Assembly: GCA_900315095.1 (NCBI GenBank)
Contig: OMXS01000009.1
Span: 1 to 64,000, forward strand
From: an uncultured Prevotellaceae bacterium
GTDB taxonomy: Bacteria; Bacteroidota; Bacteroidia; Bacteroidales; Bacteroidaceae
Reading direction: 5' to 3'
Length of the DNA stretch: 64,000 nucleotides
Shown here one piece after another: positions 1-7,227 of the stretch. A program made the position numbers and the translations under genes. Numbering within the stretch: the first letter of the stretch is position 1; each line of letters starts with the position of its first letter. The notes under the pieces were generated by a model. The model did no database searches, was not told the DNA's origin, and worked only from the letters and a program-made list of their open reading frames with translations.

Positions 1-22
1 TACGAGGCCTTTGAGATAAAAA

Positions 23-57
23 GAAAAGCCGAAACACACGAGGCGTTTCGGCTTTTC
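23..57 (-). terminator. Hairpin terminator after tsf
   Basis: A 13-bp perfect inverted repeat (23-35 and 45-57; arm GAAAAGCCGAAAC) encloses a 9-base loop. It lies just past the tsf stop codon on the minus strand and probably ends the rplM-rpsI-rpsB-tsf transcript. The T-run is weak, so it could also act on plus-strand transcripts entering from the left. Confidence 0.7.
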
Positions 58-93
58 ATTATACTGAGATTGCTTTAAGCAACACTCTACTTA

Positions 94-1092
94 TTAGTCA
101 GCTACAAGGGTGAAGCGCTTGAAAGCAACCACCTTCAGTTCCTTGTCCTGAGCAGCGAGCCACTGAGCAACAGTAGCCTTGTCGCCGTCACCGAACTGGA
201 ACTCCTGGTCAACGAGGCAGTTCTCCTTCAAGAACTTAGCCACGCGGCCCTTAGCGATGTTCTCAACCATCTGTGCAGGGAGGTTGGCAGCCTTCTCGGC
301 AGCGGTCTTCTCACGGATTTCCTTTGCCTTGTCAGCCTCTTCGCGTGTGAGCCAGCCCTTAGCGATGTTTGACTCGATGTGGTCGTCGCTGTCAACGAGG
401 TTAGCGTTGATGCCAGCCTTCTTCAGTGCAGCCACAACAGCCTTCTCCACCTGCTCTTCCTTGGTCTTCTCAACAGCCACCTTGTACTCCTCGTCGAGAA
501 TCTTCTGAGGAACACTCTCTGCATCGAGAGCCACTGGCTTCATTGCAGCAACCTGCATTGCCACCTTGTGACCTGCGTCAGCAGCTGGTTTGTTGGTCTG
601 TACCATAGTGCAAAGGGTGTGCTTGCCCATGTGGTCGTAAACCTCAACGTTCTCACCCTCGAGTACGAGGTATCCGTCGAGTTCCATCTTCTCGCCAGTA
701 ATACCTGAACGCTGTGTAACAGCATCCTGAGCCTTCTGACCGTCAGCGAGCACCAGTTCCTTAACCTCGTCGAGAGTCTTAGCCTTTGCTGCGATGGCAG
801 CATCGAGGATAGACTGTGTCAGGGCGATGAAGTCAGCGCCGTTAGCAACGAAGTCAGTCTCGCACTTCAGAGCCAGTGTGGCAGCGAAGCCGTCTACACT
901 CTTCACGAGAACGCAGCCGTTAGATGTCTCACGGTCGCTACGCTTAGCAGCGATAGCCAGTCCGCGCTCGCGGAGCAGTTCCTTCGCCTTGTCGAAGTCG
1001 CCCTCTGCCTCTGTCAAAGCCTTCTTGACGTCAGCAAGACCAGCGCCTGTCATTGCGCGAAGTTTCTTGATATCTTCTATTGAAATAGCCAT
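94..1092 (-). CDS. tsf: Translation elongation factor Ts
   Basis: Guanine-nucleotide exchange factor that recycles EF-Tu from its GDP to its GTP form in the cytoplasm. The protein has 332 residues. The N-terminal UBA-like helical domain carries the typical MTGAGLADVKKAL stretch (residues 14-26), and the TDFVA motif that contacts EF-Tu is at residues 79-83. The dimerisation core follows. The length exceeds the roughly 280 residues of the E. coli protein, as is common in Bacteroidales. It lies 53 bases downstream of rpsB, the usual rpsB-tsf pairing, and is the last gene of the operon. A hairpin terminator follows. Confidence 0.98.
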   Translation of the reverse strand: MAISIEDIKKLRAMTGAGLADVKKALTEAEGDFDKAKELLRERGLAIAAKRSDRETSNGCVLVKSVDGFAATLALKCETDFVANGADFIALTQSILDAAIAAKAKTLDEVKELVLADGQKAQDAVTQRSGITGEKMELDGYLVLEGENVEVYDHMGKHTLCTMVQTNKPAADAGHKVAMQVAAMKPVALDAESVPQKILDEEYKVAVEKTKEEQVEKAVVAALKKAGINANLVDSDDHIESNIAKGWLTREEADKAKEIREKTAAEKAANLPAQMVENIAKGRVAKFLKENCLVDQEFQFGDGDKATVAQWLAAQDKELKVVAFKRFTLVAD

Positions 1093-1145
1093 ATTTATTA
1101 TACAATTATTGATTTGACAATTTTACGATTGTACTGTTCTACAGT

Positions 1146-2042
1146 TTACTCTTCACTCTTAGCCTCTTCTGCAGGAGCCTCAGCCTCTTCTGCTGCTGGA
1201 GCTTCCTCTGCTGGAGCCTCTGCTACTGGTGCTTCTGCCTCTTCAGCTGGAGCCTCAGCCTGCTCGTCCTTGCGCTGACGGCGCTGACGGCGTGGCTTAG
1301 CGTCCTCAGCCTCTTCGCTCTGCTCCTTAGCGGCCTTCTCGTCGGCACGCTCAGCCTTGCGCTCAGCGAGACCTTCGTTGATAGCCTCACAGCAAGCGTT
1401 GAGGATTACCTCGATAGAGTCCTTAGCATCGTCGTTAGCAGGAATCATGAAGTCGATGTTCTTCGGGTCGCTGTTGGTGTCAACGATAGCGAACACAGGA
1501 ATACCGAGACGTACAGCCTCGCTAACTGCGATGTGCTCCTTCATAACGTCGATAACGAAGAGCGCAGAGGGCAGACGTGTAAGGTCAGCGATAGAACCGA
1601 GGTTCTTCTCGAGCTTTGCACGCTGGCGTGTAATCTGCAGCATCTCGCGCTTAGAGAGGTTAGAGAATGTACCGTCGTTGATCATCTTGTCGATGGTAGC
1701 CATCTTCTTCACAGCCTTGCGGATAGTTGGGAAGTTGGTGAGCATACCGCCTGGCCAGCGCTCGATAACGTAAGGCATGCTGATGCTTGTAGCCTTCTCT
1801 GCCACGATATCCTTAGCCTGCTTCTTTGTAGCTACGAAGAGGATTTTCTTGCCTGACTTAGCGATTTGCTTCAATGCGTCAGCAGCCTCGTCAATCTTCA
1901 CTACAGTCTTGTTGAGGTCGATGATATGAATACCATTGCGCTCCATGAAGATGTAAGGAGCCATTGCTGGATTCCATTTGCGCTTGAGGTGACCGAAGTG
2001 GCAACCTGCCTCAAGCAGTTGGTCAAAGTTTGTTCTTGCCAT
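1146..2042 (-). CDS. rpsB: Small-subunit ribosomal protein S2 (uS2) with acidic tail
   Basis: Structural protein of the 30S subunit. Residues 1-225 match the S2 fold: the start MARTNFDQLLEAGCHFGH, the FVATKKQA stretch, the RWPGGMLTNF motif and the DTNSDP motif near residue 190. After about residue 230 comes a basic patch with repeated RRQRR-type residues, then a roughly 45-residue tail made almost only of Ala, Glu and Pro. This makes the protein 298 residues, against about 240 in E. coli. The tail is low complexity and probably disordered. The gene sits between rpsI and tsf in the same direction. Confidence 0.98.
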   Translation of the reverse strand: MARTNFDQLLEAGCHFGHLKRKWNPAMAPYIFMERNGIHIIDLNKTVVKIDEAADALKQIAKSGKKILFVATKKQAKDIVAEKATSISMPYVIERWPGGMLTNFPTIRKAVKKMATIDKMINDGTFSNLSKREMLQITRQRAKLEKNLGSIADLTRLPSALFVIDVMKEHIAVSEAVRLGIPVFAIVDTNSDPKNIDFMIPANDDAKDSIEVILNACCEAINEGLAERKAERADEKAAKEQSEEAEDAKPRRQRRQRKDEQAEAPAEEAEAPVAEAPAEEAPAAEEAEAPAEEAKSEE

Positions 2043-2149
2043 TTTTACTTTAATTTTGTTTGTTGTTTACTTTCTTTTTTAATTCTTTTAGTCGCTACGC
2101 TTGGTAAAAGCGCTAAAGCGATTACTTGTTAGAATCAGCCACTGGGTAA

Positions 2150-2271
2150 TTGATAATTGACAATTAAGAATTGACAATTCAAGTCTCAGCGGTTTAGATA
2201 CTAAACGTTTCAGTTATACCCTCAGATAACTGTCAACTGATAATTATCCATTATCAATTGTCAATTATCAA
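2150..2271. repeat. Word-repeat inverted repeat between rpsI and rpsB
   Basis: A perfect 16-bp inverted repeat (2150-2165 and 2256-2271, arm TTGATAATTGACAATT) whose arms are part of longer AT-rich tracts that reiterate the words GATAATT and GACAATT. It fills the 236-base gap between rpsI and rpsB, inside the ribosomal-protein operon. No gene or clear promoter is seen in the gap. It belongs to the same class as the word-repeat dyads at 7145, 28685, 35167, 41695 and 43837. Confidence 0.75.
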
Positions 2272-2278
2272 CTGGATA

Positions 2279-2665
2279 TTAACGCTTACTGAACTGGAAG
2301 CGACGACGAGCCTTTGGCTGACCTGGCTTCTTACGCTCAACAGCACGGCTGTCGCGTGTCAGGAATCCGTGATCCTTCAGGTTCTTCTTGTCCTCGGCAT
2401 TAATCTTAACCAGCGCACGAGCGATGGCAAGGCGCAGAGCCTGGCTCTGACCAGTGAAACCGCCACCGTCGAGGTTAGCCTTAATATCATATTTCTCTGC
2501 TACCTCGAGCAGGTTCAGCGGCTGCTTAACCACATACTGAAGTATTGCAGATGGGAAATAAACCTCGAGTTCCTTCTTGTTTATAATGATTTTGCCTGTT
2601 CCTTCGCTTACGTAAACACGTGCTACAGCACTCTTACGGCGACCTATTGCATTAACTACTTCCAT
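2279..2665 (-). CDS. rpsI: Small-subunit ribosomal protein S9 (uS9)
   Basis: 30S protein whose C-terminal tail reaches the P-site tRNA. The 128-residue product has the GRRKSAVARVYV N-terminal motif, the GGGFTGQSQALRLAIARAL core motif and the conserved Lys/Arg-rich tail ending in SKR. It starts 13 bases after the rplM stop, the usual rplM-rpsI gene pair, and is surely co-transcribed with it. Confidence 0.98.
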   Translation of the reverse strand: MEVVNAIGRRKSAVARVYVSEGTGKIIINKKELEVYFPSAILQYVVKQPLNLLEVAEKYDIKANLDGGGFTGQSQALRLAIARALVKINAEDKKNLKDHGFLTRDSRAVERKKPGQPKARRRFQFSKR

Positions 2666-2678
2666 TTTTCTTTATTCT

Positions 2679-3140
2679 TTATTTGTACTGATTAATATCA
2701 ATTGCCTTTGGCTTCTGTGCCTCGTGTGGATGCTCAGTGCCCTCATAAACATAGAGATTGTCGAGCAGAGCGCGGCCCAGACGACCCTTTGGAAGCATAC
2801 CCTTTACAGCATGACGGATGATCTTGTCAATACCGCCCTTGCGCAGACGCAGCTGTGCAGGAGTGTTGAATCGCTGACCACCAGGATAACCTGTGTAACG
2901 GGTGTAGAGTTTGTCAGTCTCCTTCTTGCCAGTGAAGATAACCTTCTCGGCATTGATGATAATAACATTGTCGCCGCAGTCAACATGAGGAGTGAACGTT
3001 GGCTTGTACTTACCGCGAATCAACTTCGCTACCTTAGAGCAGAGACGTCCCACTACCTGGTCGGTGGCATCGACAATCACCCACTCTTTCTGTGCTGTCT
3101 CCTTGTTCACAGAGACAGTCTTGTAACTTAAAGTGTCCAT
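2679..3140 (-). CDS. rplM: Large-subunit ribosomal protein L13 (uL13)
   Basis: Early-assembling 50S protein. The 153-residue product has the WVIVDATDQVVGRL N-terminal motif, the conserved G-D-N-V-I-I-I-N-A stretch, and the AVKGMLPKGRLGRALL motif near residues 113-128. It is the first gene of the rplM-rpsI-rpsB-tsf operon. The roughly 200-base leader in front of it is GC-rich and noncoding, and is described separately as a possible autoregulatory RNA. Confidence 0.98.
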   Translation of the reverse strand: MDTLSYKTVSVNKETAQKEWVIVDATDQVVGRLCSKVAKLIRGKYKPTFTPHVDCGDNVIIINAEKVIFTGKKETDKLYTRYTGYPGGQRFNTPAQLRLRKGGIDKIIRHAVKGMLPKGRLGRALLDNLYVYEGTEHPHEAQKPKAIDINQYK

Positions 3141-3154
3141 GTAATTTTGAAATT

Positions 3155-3345
3155 ATTACTTAAAACGTTTTATATTGCCGGATATGTCGCCATCCGATTG
3201 CGCCTGGCTTCACGCACCTGGGAGCGAGCAGACTCTCCGCCTGCCAGTGAGCACCGATTCACAAACCGCGATGACCGTCATAATCTCATTCAGGTGACCA
3301 CTATTTACACGGTGACTCTGGGGGTTCTAAGGCCCCTCTAAAATT
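3155..3345 (-). ncRNA. Candidate structured leader of the rplM operon
   Basis: Between the promoter-like TAACTTTG (minus strand, 3354-3361) and rplM lies a noncoding stretch of about 190 bases, much richer in G and C than the flanks. Several short stems can be drawn on the minus strand: GGGG/CCCC near 3318-3333, the ATGAC/GTCAT palindrome near 3271-3281, and CGGAT/ATCCG near 3180-3197, close to the start codon. Leaders controlled by L13 are known in other bacteria, so autogenous control by L13 is a reasonable inference. I did not fold it by computation and cannot name an RNA family. Confidence 0.5.
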
Positions 3346-3351
3346 TGTGGG

Positions 3352-3362
3352 TGCAAAGTTAC
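3352..3362 (-). promoter_or_regulatory. Promoter -7 box of the rplM operon
   Basis: On the minus strand this reads GTAACTTTGCA, containing TAnnTTTG, the Bacteroidetes -7 element. No clear -33 TTTG is seen at the usual 19-21 bases, as expected for some strong ribosomal promoters. It would start the long leader of rplM. Confidence 0.6.
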
Positions 3363-3483
3363 TTCTTTTATTCCTAATAAAATACGCAAGGGGAAAGAAG
3401 AAATAAAGATTTATGTTTATTTAACAAATGACCGCTTCTTATTACTTGAACATAAAGACATACAGCTGCCAGGAGATACACTT

Positions 3484-3595
3484 GAGGTTGTCAAGAAGCA
3501 CTTCTGAGGAGGTCAGATGTATACAAGTGAGGTGCTCAAAGGTATATAAATGAGGTGCTCAGATGGCACAAGTGAGAGAACGATTAAGCACTAAT
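3484..3595. repeat. 22-bp-period degenerate array, five units
   Basis: Five consecutive units of 22, 23, 23, 22 and 22 bases (3484-3505, 3506-3528, 3529-3551, 3552-3573, 3574-3595). Each starts with GAG; the middle ones read GAGGTGCTCA or GAGGAGGTCA, then a variable part, then AAGT or AAAT. The array sits in the noncoding gap downstream of the nadD stop (3641, minus strand) and upstream of the rplM promoter. It is related to the array at 14151-14282, which contains TGAGGAGGTC as well. Confidence 0.7.
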
Positions 3596-3640
3596 CACTT
3601 CCTAAAAAGACACAAGCGGCAGAACAACAAGCGTTTTCCC

Positions 3641-4216
3641 TTACTTATAGAGGTGGTTCGACTCGATGTAAGATATTACATCTGGGTGAAGATAGCGGCG
3701 GACTCCGCGACCGTCTGCTATGAGTTGTCGGATAAGTGTGCTGCTCATATTGTAAAGCCGGGTATTTACGAGGCGCACGTTGGGTGGCAGAGAGGCCTCA
3801 TCAATGGGATAGCCGTCACGAGGATAGATGACTATGGGGTAGTTCTCGATTATCTCACGGCTGTTGCGCCACTGGCCGAAGAGTTGCCAGTTGTCAGCAC
3901 CGATGAGGAGGGTGAAGTGGTGCTGTGGATAGTCTTGAGAGAGATGCTGCAAAGTGTTCCATGTGTATGACGGTCGCGGCAAATGGAACTCATAGTCGCT
4001 TGCCACAAGGCTAGGCTCATCTTTGAGTGCCAGCCGCGCCATCTCAAGACGCATATTGTCATCGAGAAGTGACGACTGGGGCTTCAGCGGATTCTGCGGC
4101 GAGACAAGGAACCACACCTCGTCAAGTTGCGCACGCTGCAACAGTTGACGAGCGAGAGCAACATGACCTTTGTGTATGGGGTTAAATGAACCGCCGAAGA
4201 TGCCGATGGAGGACAT
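3641..4216 (-). CDS. nadD: Nicotinate-nucleotide adenylyltransferase
   Basis: Transfers AMP from ATP to nicotinate mononucleotide, giving deamido-NAD in NAD synthesis. The 191-residue product is a normal-length nucleotidyltransferase. It has the GGSFNPIHKGH signature at residues 8-18 (with the HxGH-type HKGH) and the C-terminal SSTLIRQL (ISSTxIR-type) motif, followed by a YLHPDVISYI tail. It lies 24 bases downstream of gmk on the same strand. The yicC-gmk-nadD order is common in Bacteroidetes, but here yicC is separated by two extra genes. Confidence 0.95.
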   Translation of the reverse strand: MSSIGIFGGSFNPIHKGHVALARQLLQRAQLDEVWFLVSPQNPLKPQSSLLDDNMRLEMARLALKDEPSLVASDYEFHLPRPSYTWNTLQHLSQDYPQHHFTLLIGADNWQLFGQWRNSREIIENYPIVIYPRDGYPIDEASLPPNVRLVNTRLYNMSSTLIRQLIADGRGVRRYLHPDVISYIESNHLYK

Positions 4217-4240
4217 TTGTAAAAGGTTAGGGGTTATAGG

Positions 4241-4825
4241 TTATGGGTTATGGGGAGTTAAGAAATCGTTGATGATCTGGAATGTCTCTTCTTCTGCCGT
4301 CTTGAGGTCATCGTTAACTACCACACGGTCGAACTTGTCGGCAAACGAGAGTTCGAACTCGGCACGTTGCAGACGCTGCTCTATAACCTCGGGGGCATCA
4401 GTACCGCGGCCTTCAAGACGCTGGCGAAGTGCCTCTATCGACGGGGGCTGTATGAAAACACTAAGTGCTCGGTCGCCATAGAACTTCTTAATGGCGCAGC
4501 CTCCCTTGACATCAACATCGAAAACAACATTCTGTCCTGCCTCCAACTGTCGCTCCACCTGAGACTTCAATGTACCGTAAAAGCGGTCCTCATATACCTC
4601 CTCATACTCAAGGAACTCGTCGTTGGCGATGCGCTGGCGGAACTCCTCGGGCGTAAGGAAGAAATACTCCACGCCGTTCTGCTCTGTTCCGCGCGGTTTG
4701 CGGCTGGTGCATGAGATACTGAAAGCCAATGAAAGTTCTGGATGTTCTGCCATCAGCCAGTTGATGATGGTGCTCTTTCCACTCCCGCTGGGAGCAGAGA
4801 AGATTATAAGTTTCTTGTTGTTCAT
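4241..4825 (-). CDS. gmk: Guanylate kinase
   Basis: Phosphorylates GMP to GDP with ATP. The start at 4825 gives 194 residues beginning MNNKKLIIFSAPSGSGKST, with the P-loop at residues 14-19. An in-frame start at 4900 would add 25 residues but lies across a promoter-like TACTTTCG (minus strand, 4833-4840), so it is rejected. The GMP-binding SCTSRKPRGTEQNGVEY stretch and the YG(T)LKSQVE stretch are present. The last residues (FLTPHNP) are encoded by a word-repeat tract of AACCCATAACCTATAACC type that continues past the stop codon, so the C-terminus seems to have taken in repeat DNA. Confidence 0.95.
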   Translation of the reverse strand: MNNKKLIIFSAPSGSGKSTIINWLMAEHPELSLAFSISCTSRKPRGTEQNGVEYFFLTPEEFRQRIANDEFLEYEEVYEDRFYGTLKSQVERQLEAGQNVVFDVDVKGGCAIKKFYGDRALSVFIQPPSIEALRQRLEGRGTDAPEVIEQRLQRAEFELSFADKFDRVVVNDDLKTAEEETFQIINDFLTPHNP

Positions 4826-4907
4826 GGCTGCGAAAGTACGAAAAAAGTTTGTAATAAGCGCCCTTTTCAATAACTTTTTATCATTTCCACATGAAAACAT
4901 TACTGCA

Positions 4908-5861
4908 TTAAGGGTTATAGCGTCGCAACGTCTCGCGCACCATCTTACCCCAAGGCTTGATTAGGTCAGGTGTCCACTGGCCTGTCGCCTTTGCTCTCGG
5001 CAGCAGCATCGAACAAGTCTCGTTCTTGTCGGATAGCGACCAGCAGGCGTAACTTATACCGTTCGTTTCCATACAATCCACCCATGCCTGCCATTCCGCT
5101 TCATTCAGCGGACCATCGCCCGAGGCTTCCATACCTGCACACTCGCTCACGAAGATGGGGATGCCACGCTTTACGACATCGGTCATACGGTCGCGCAACT
5201 GTTGTTTGTGCGTTGCGGCGTAGAAATGGAGTGTGTACATAAGGTTGTTATAACCCTGCATGGGAGAGTCGGCAACGATATGCACATCCTGATCCCAATG
5301 AGGACAGCCCATAAGAATCACATTGTCGGGGTCATATTGGCGTATCGCCTTTATACATGCATCGGCATATGCTTTCAAATCATCCCAGCTGTCGTTAACA
5401 GGCTCGTTGTACAGTTCATAGATGACATGTGGATGCTTGCCATATTTCTTAGCAATCATACTGAAGAACTTGCATGCATCATCGGTAAGTAACTTATGAC
5501 TGTGCCAATCAACTATTACATAAAGATTCTCCTTTATGGCCGCCTGAATGACTGGCTCAATGCACTTCAACGCGAAGTCGGGGTTCTCGAGATAGTTGTC
5601 CTCTATCATCACTCCCATAGCAGCACGGACAACTGTCGGGTGCCAGTCTTGCTTAAGCCACTTTATGGCTTTCTTGTTATAGAATCTTGGCCATAGGTTG
5701 TGCCATCCGAGACTCACGCCCCTAAGAACAACAGGATTGCCTTTTTGGTCGCATAGTTGCGCTCCCTTCACTTGCAACTGTCCCCATTGCTTCACGGGAT
5801 CAGCCGCCTTAATAGTCATTATGCCCATCATGAGGACTAAGGTAATTAATAGTTTTTTCAT
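4908..5861 (-). CDS. Secreted GH5 glycoside hydrolase (endoglucanase-like)
   Basis: Likely an endo-beta-1,4-glucanase of family GH5, probably GH5_2-like. The product from 5861 has 317 residues and begins with a signal peptide (MKKLLITLVLMMGIMTIKA). Family motifs: LRGVSLGWHN near the N-terminus, VIVDWHSH, the acid/base Glu in ELYNEP, and the nucleophile Glu in PIFVSECAG. A start at 5894 would overlap the promoter -7 box at 5892-5899, so 5861 is preferred. No binding module or dockerin is seen. It stands alone between gmk and a divergent secreted protein, not in a polysaccharide utilisation locus. Substrate is inferred from the family only. Confidence 0.88.
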   Translation of the reverse strand: MKKLLITLVLMMGIMTIKAADPVKQWGQLQVKGAQLCDQKGNPVVLRGVSLGWHNLWPRFYNKKAIKWLKQDWHPTVVRAAMGVMIEDNYLENPDFALKCIEPVIQAAIKENLYVIVDWHSHKLLTDDACKFFSMIAKKYGKHPHVIYELYNEPVNDSWDDLKAYADACIKAIRQYDPDNVILMGCPHWDQDVHIVADSPMQGYNNLMYTLHFYAATHKQQLRDRMTDVVKRGIPIFVSECAGMEASGDGPLNEAEWQAWVDCMETNGISYACWSLSDKNETCSMLLPRAKATGQWTPDLIKPWGKMVRETLRRYNP

Positions 5862-5891
5862 AATATGTGAGTTTGACATGTTATTTTCTTG

Positions 5892-5922
5892 CAAAGATAA
5901 ATATAATCATTGTATTAACAAA
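5892..5922 (-). promoter_or_regulatory. Promoter of the GH5 gene
   Basis: Minus strand: TTTG (5922-5919), 19 bases, TATCTTTG (5899-5892). This is a full match to the Bacteroidetes -33/-7 consensus and fixes the start codon at 5861 rather than 5894. Confidence 0.8.
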
Positions 5923-5961
5923 ATAAGTAAATAGTTTTATGTGATTTTCAATTCTTTTTAT

Positions 5962-5969
5962 TATCTTTG
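5962..5969 (+). promoter_or_regulatory. Promoter -7 box of the WKNGK-repeat gene
   Basis: TATCTTTG lies 27 bases before the start codon at 5996. No good -33 element is seen at 19-21 bases, so only the -7 box is supported. It is divergent to the GH5 promoter. Confidence 0.6.
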
Positions 5970-5995
5970 CCACAGAAACCTAAAAACAAAAACAT

Positions 5996-7138
5996 ATGAA
6001 AAAGTATCTTATTGCTTTATTGGTTATTGCTTGCAACATATGCAATCAAGGAAAGGTGTTTGCCAACACAAGCAATGATGGCAACGTCAAAAAAGTAAGT
6101 GGCGTTTATGTCTTTGGTTATGAGAGAGATATGAGCGACAACGTCAACTTTGAGGAATATCCCGACGGCAAGGCGAACTCGGTTTACTGGAAGGACGGAA
6201 AGTCAACGATTATCACAGATGAAATAGGAATACCCGAAGGATACGACGATTTCGATGCTCAGGACATGATTATTGTAAACGGGGAACGTGTGTACTGGGG
6301 ATATGCAAAGAAAAAAGAAAATTTCTATCTTATGCCTTTCATCTATAACAAAGGTAAATTCACCAGACTTCAGGATAGTGAATTGGCAGAAGACATGAAA
6401 CTCTGTTGTGTCGGCGAACGGGTGAAAGTGGTGGGCTGCCTGGAAAATTTGGGCAATGATCAAGGCATTGAGAAAATTCCCGCTATATGGGATGAGGACG
6501 GCAACATGACCACAATGGAAATGGGAGAATACACCAACTGCTCGCTGGAAGACATCGCTGTGTCAGGAAATGATGTGTATGCATGCGGCAGAATTTATGG
6601 TGACGACATATGGCAGGGTGTTGGTGCGGTATGGAAGAACGGGAAACTGACCACCTATCCCGCTCCCGACGGCGGCATCACGATGTTTGGTTTCACCGCC
6701 ATTGGCGTTTCCGGCAATGACGTTTACACCACTATGGTGTCTCGCGAGAACAAAGATACAGACGACAACAGCCTCACATTATGGAAAAACGGCAAGATGG
6801 AGACTGTTCTTGTGAAGAATAACAACATCCCGATGGCAGAATGCATCGTCATTGACGGCAACGATGTATATGTGGGGGGAACCGCAGACAAACTTACAGG
6901 CGAAAACAACACCGTTATAAACATGCCGCGCATATGGAAAAACGGCAAACCTATGACTATTGACAAGATGAATGATATGGGGCGCATCACGTCTATTGCC
7001 GTTTACAATGGCAACATTTATGCTGCTGGCGACCATATCTTCTCTGGTGCTTTATGGACAAACGGTAAGATGAAACTCATACCTGGTGCCGAGGGTGAGC
7101 GTTCGGCATGGAAAGTAATCTTGGATGTTGAGCGCTGA
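5996..7138 (+). CDS. Secreted WKNGK-repeat protein, propeller-like
   Basis: Not assigned to a named family. The 380-residue product has a signal peptide (MKKYLIALLVIACNICNQG...). The rest is a series of similar units of about 45-55 residues, each with a sequence like SGNDVYxxG followed by xxWKNGKxxxL. WKDGK, WKNGK (three times), WTNGK and weaker copies are visible, from about residue 60 to 365. Short repeats ending in a Trp-Lys-Asn-Gly-Lys turn suggest a beta-propeller in the envelope or secreted. It is divergent from GH5 and convergent with yicC. No catalytic residues can be pointed to. The inferred fold is uncertain. Confidence 0.75.
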   Translation: MKKYLIALLVIACNICNQGKVFANTSNDGNVKKVSGVYVFGYERDMSDNVNFEEYPDGKANSVYWKDGKSTIITDEIGIPEGYDDFDAQDMIIVNGERVYWGYAKKKENFYLMPFIYNKGKFTRLQDSELAEDMKLCCVGERVKVVGCLENLGNDQGIEKIPAIWDEDGNMTTMEMGEYTNCSLEDIAVSGNDVYACGRIYGDDIWQGVGAVWKNGKLTTYPAPDGGITMFGFTAIGVSGNDVYTTMVSRENKDTDDNSLTLWKNGKMETVLVKNNNIPMAECIVIDGNDVYVGGTADKLTGENNTVINMPRIWKNGKPMTIDKMNDMGRITSIAVYNGNIYAAGDHIFSGALWTNGKMKLIPGAEGERSAWKVILDVER

Positions 7139-7144
7139 GAAGAT

Positions 7145-7227
7145 GGTTGAAGGTTGAGGGTTGAGCGAAGTTTGCTAAGAATACTAATGTCGCTTAACCA
7201 TCAACCTTCAACCCTCAACCTTCAACC
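7145..7227. repeat. Word-repeat inverted repeat, GGTTGA family
   Basis: A perfect 20-bp inverted repeat (7145-7164 and 7208-7227) built from reiterated GGTTGA/AGGTTGA words, with a 43-base centre. It lies between two convergent genes, and its right arm ends directly at the yicC stop codon. It could work as a bidirectional terminator. It belongs to the same class as those at 28685, 35167 and 43837. Confidence 0.8.

Noticed and set aside
3141..3345. Possible tRNA in the GC-rich region before rplM (a GGTTTGTGAATCGG-like stretch resembling a T-arm).
   Set aside because: No acceptor stem, D-arm or anticodon arm fits around it; a noncoding leader of rplM is a better view.
3484..3595. CRISPR array (regular short repeats).
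   Set aside because: The 22-23-base units follow each other with no unique spacers, vary greatly, and no cas genes are present; the same holds for the other five arrays.
4825..4900. Longer gmk start at 4900.
   Set aside because: It would put 25 extra residues in front of the P-loop and cross a promoter-like TACTTTCG box; the ATG at 4825 fits the family.
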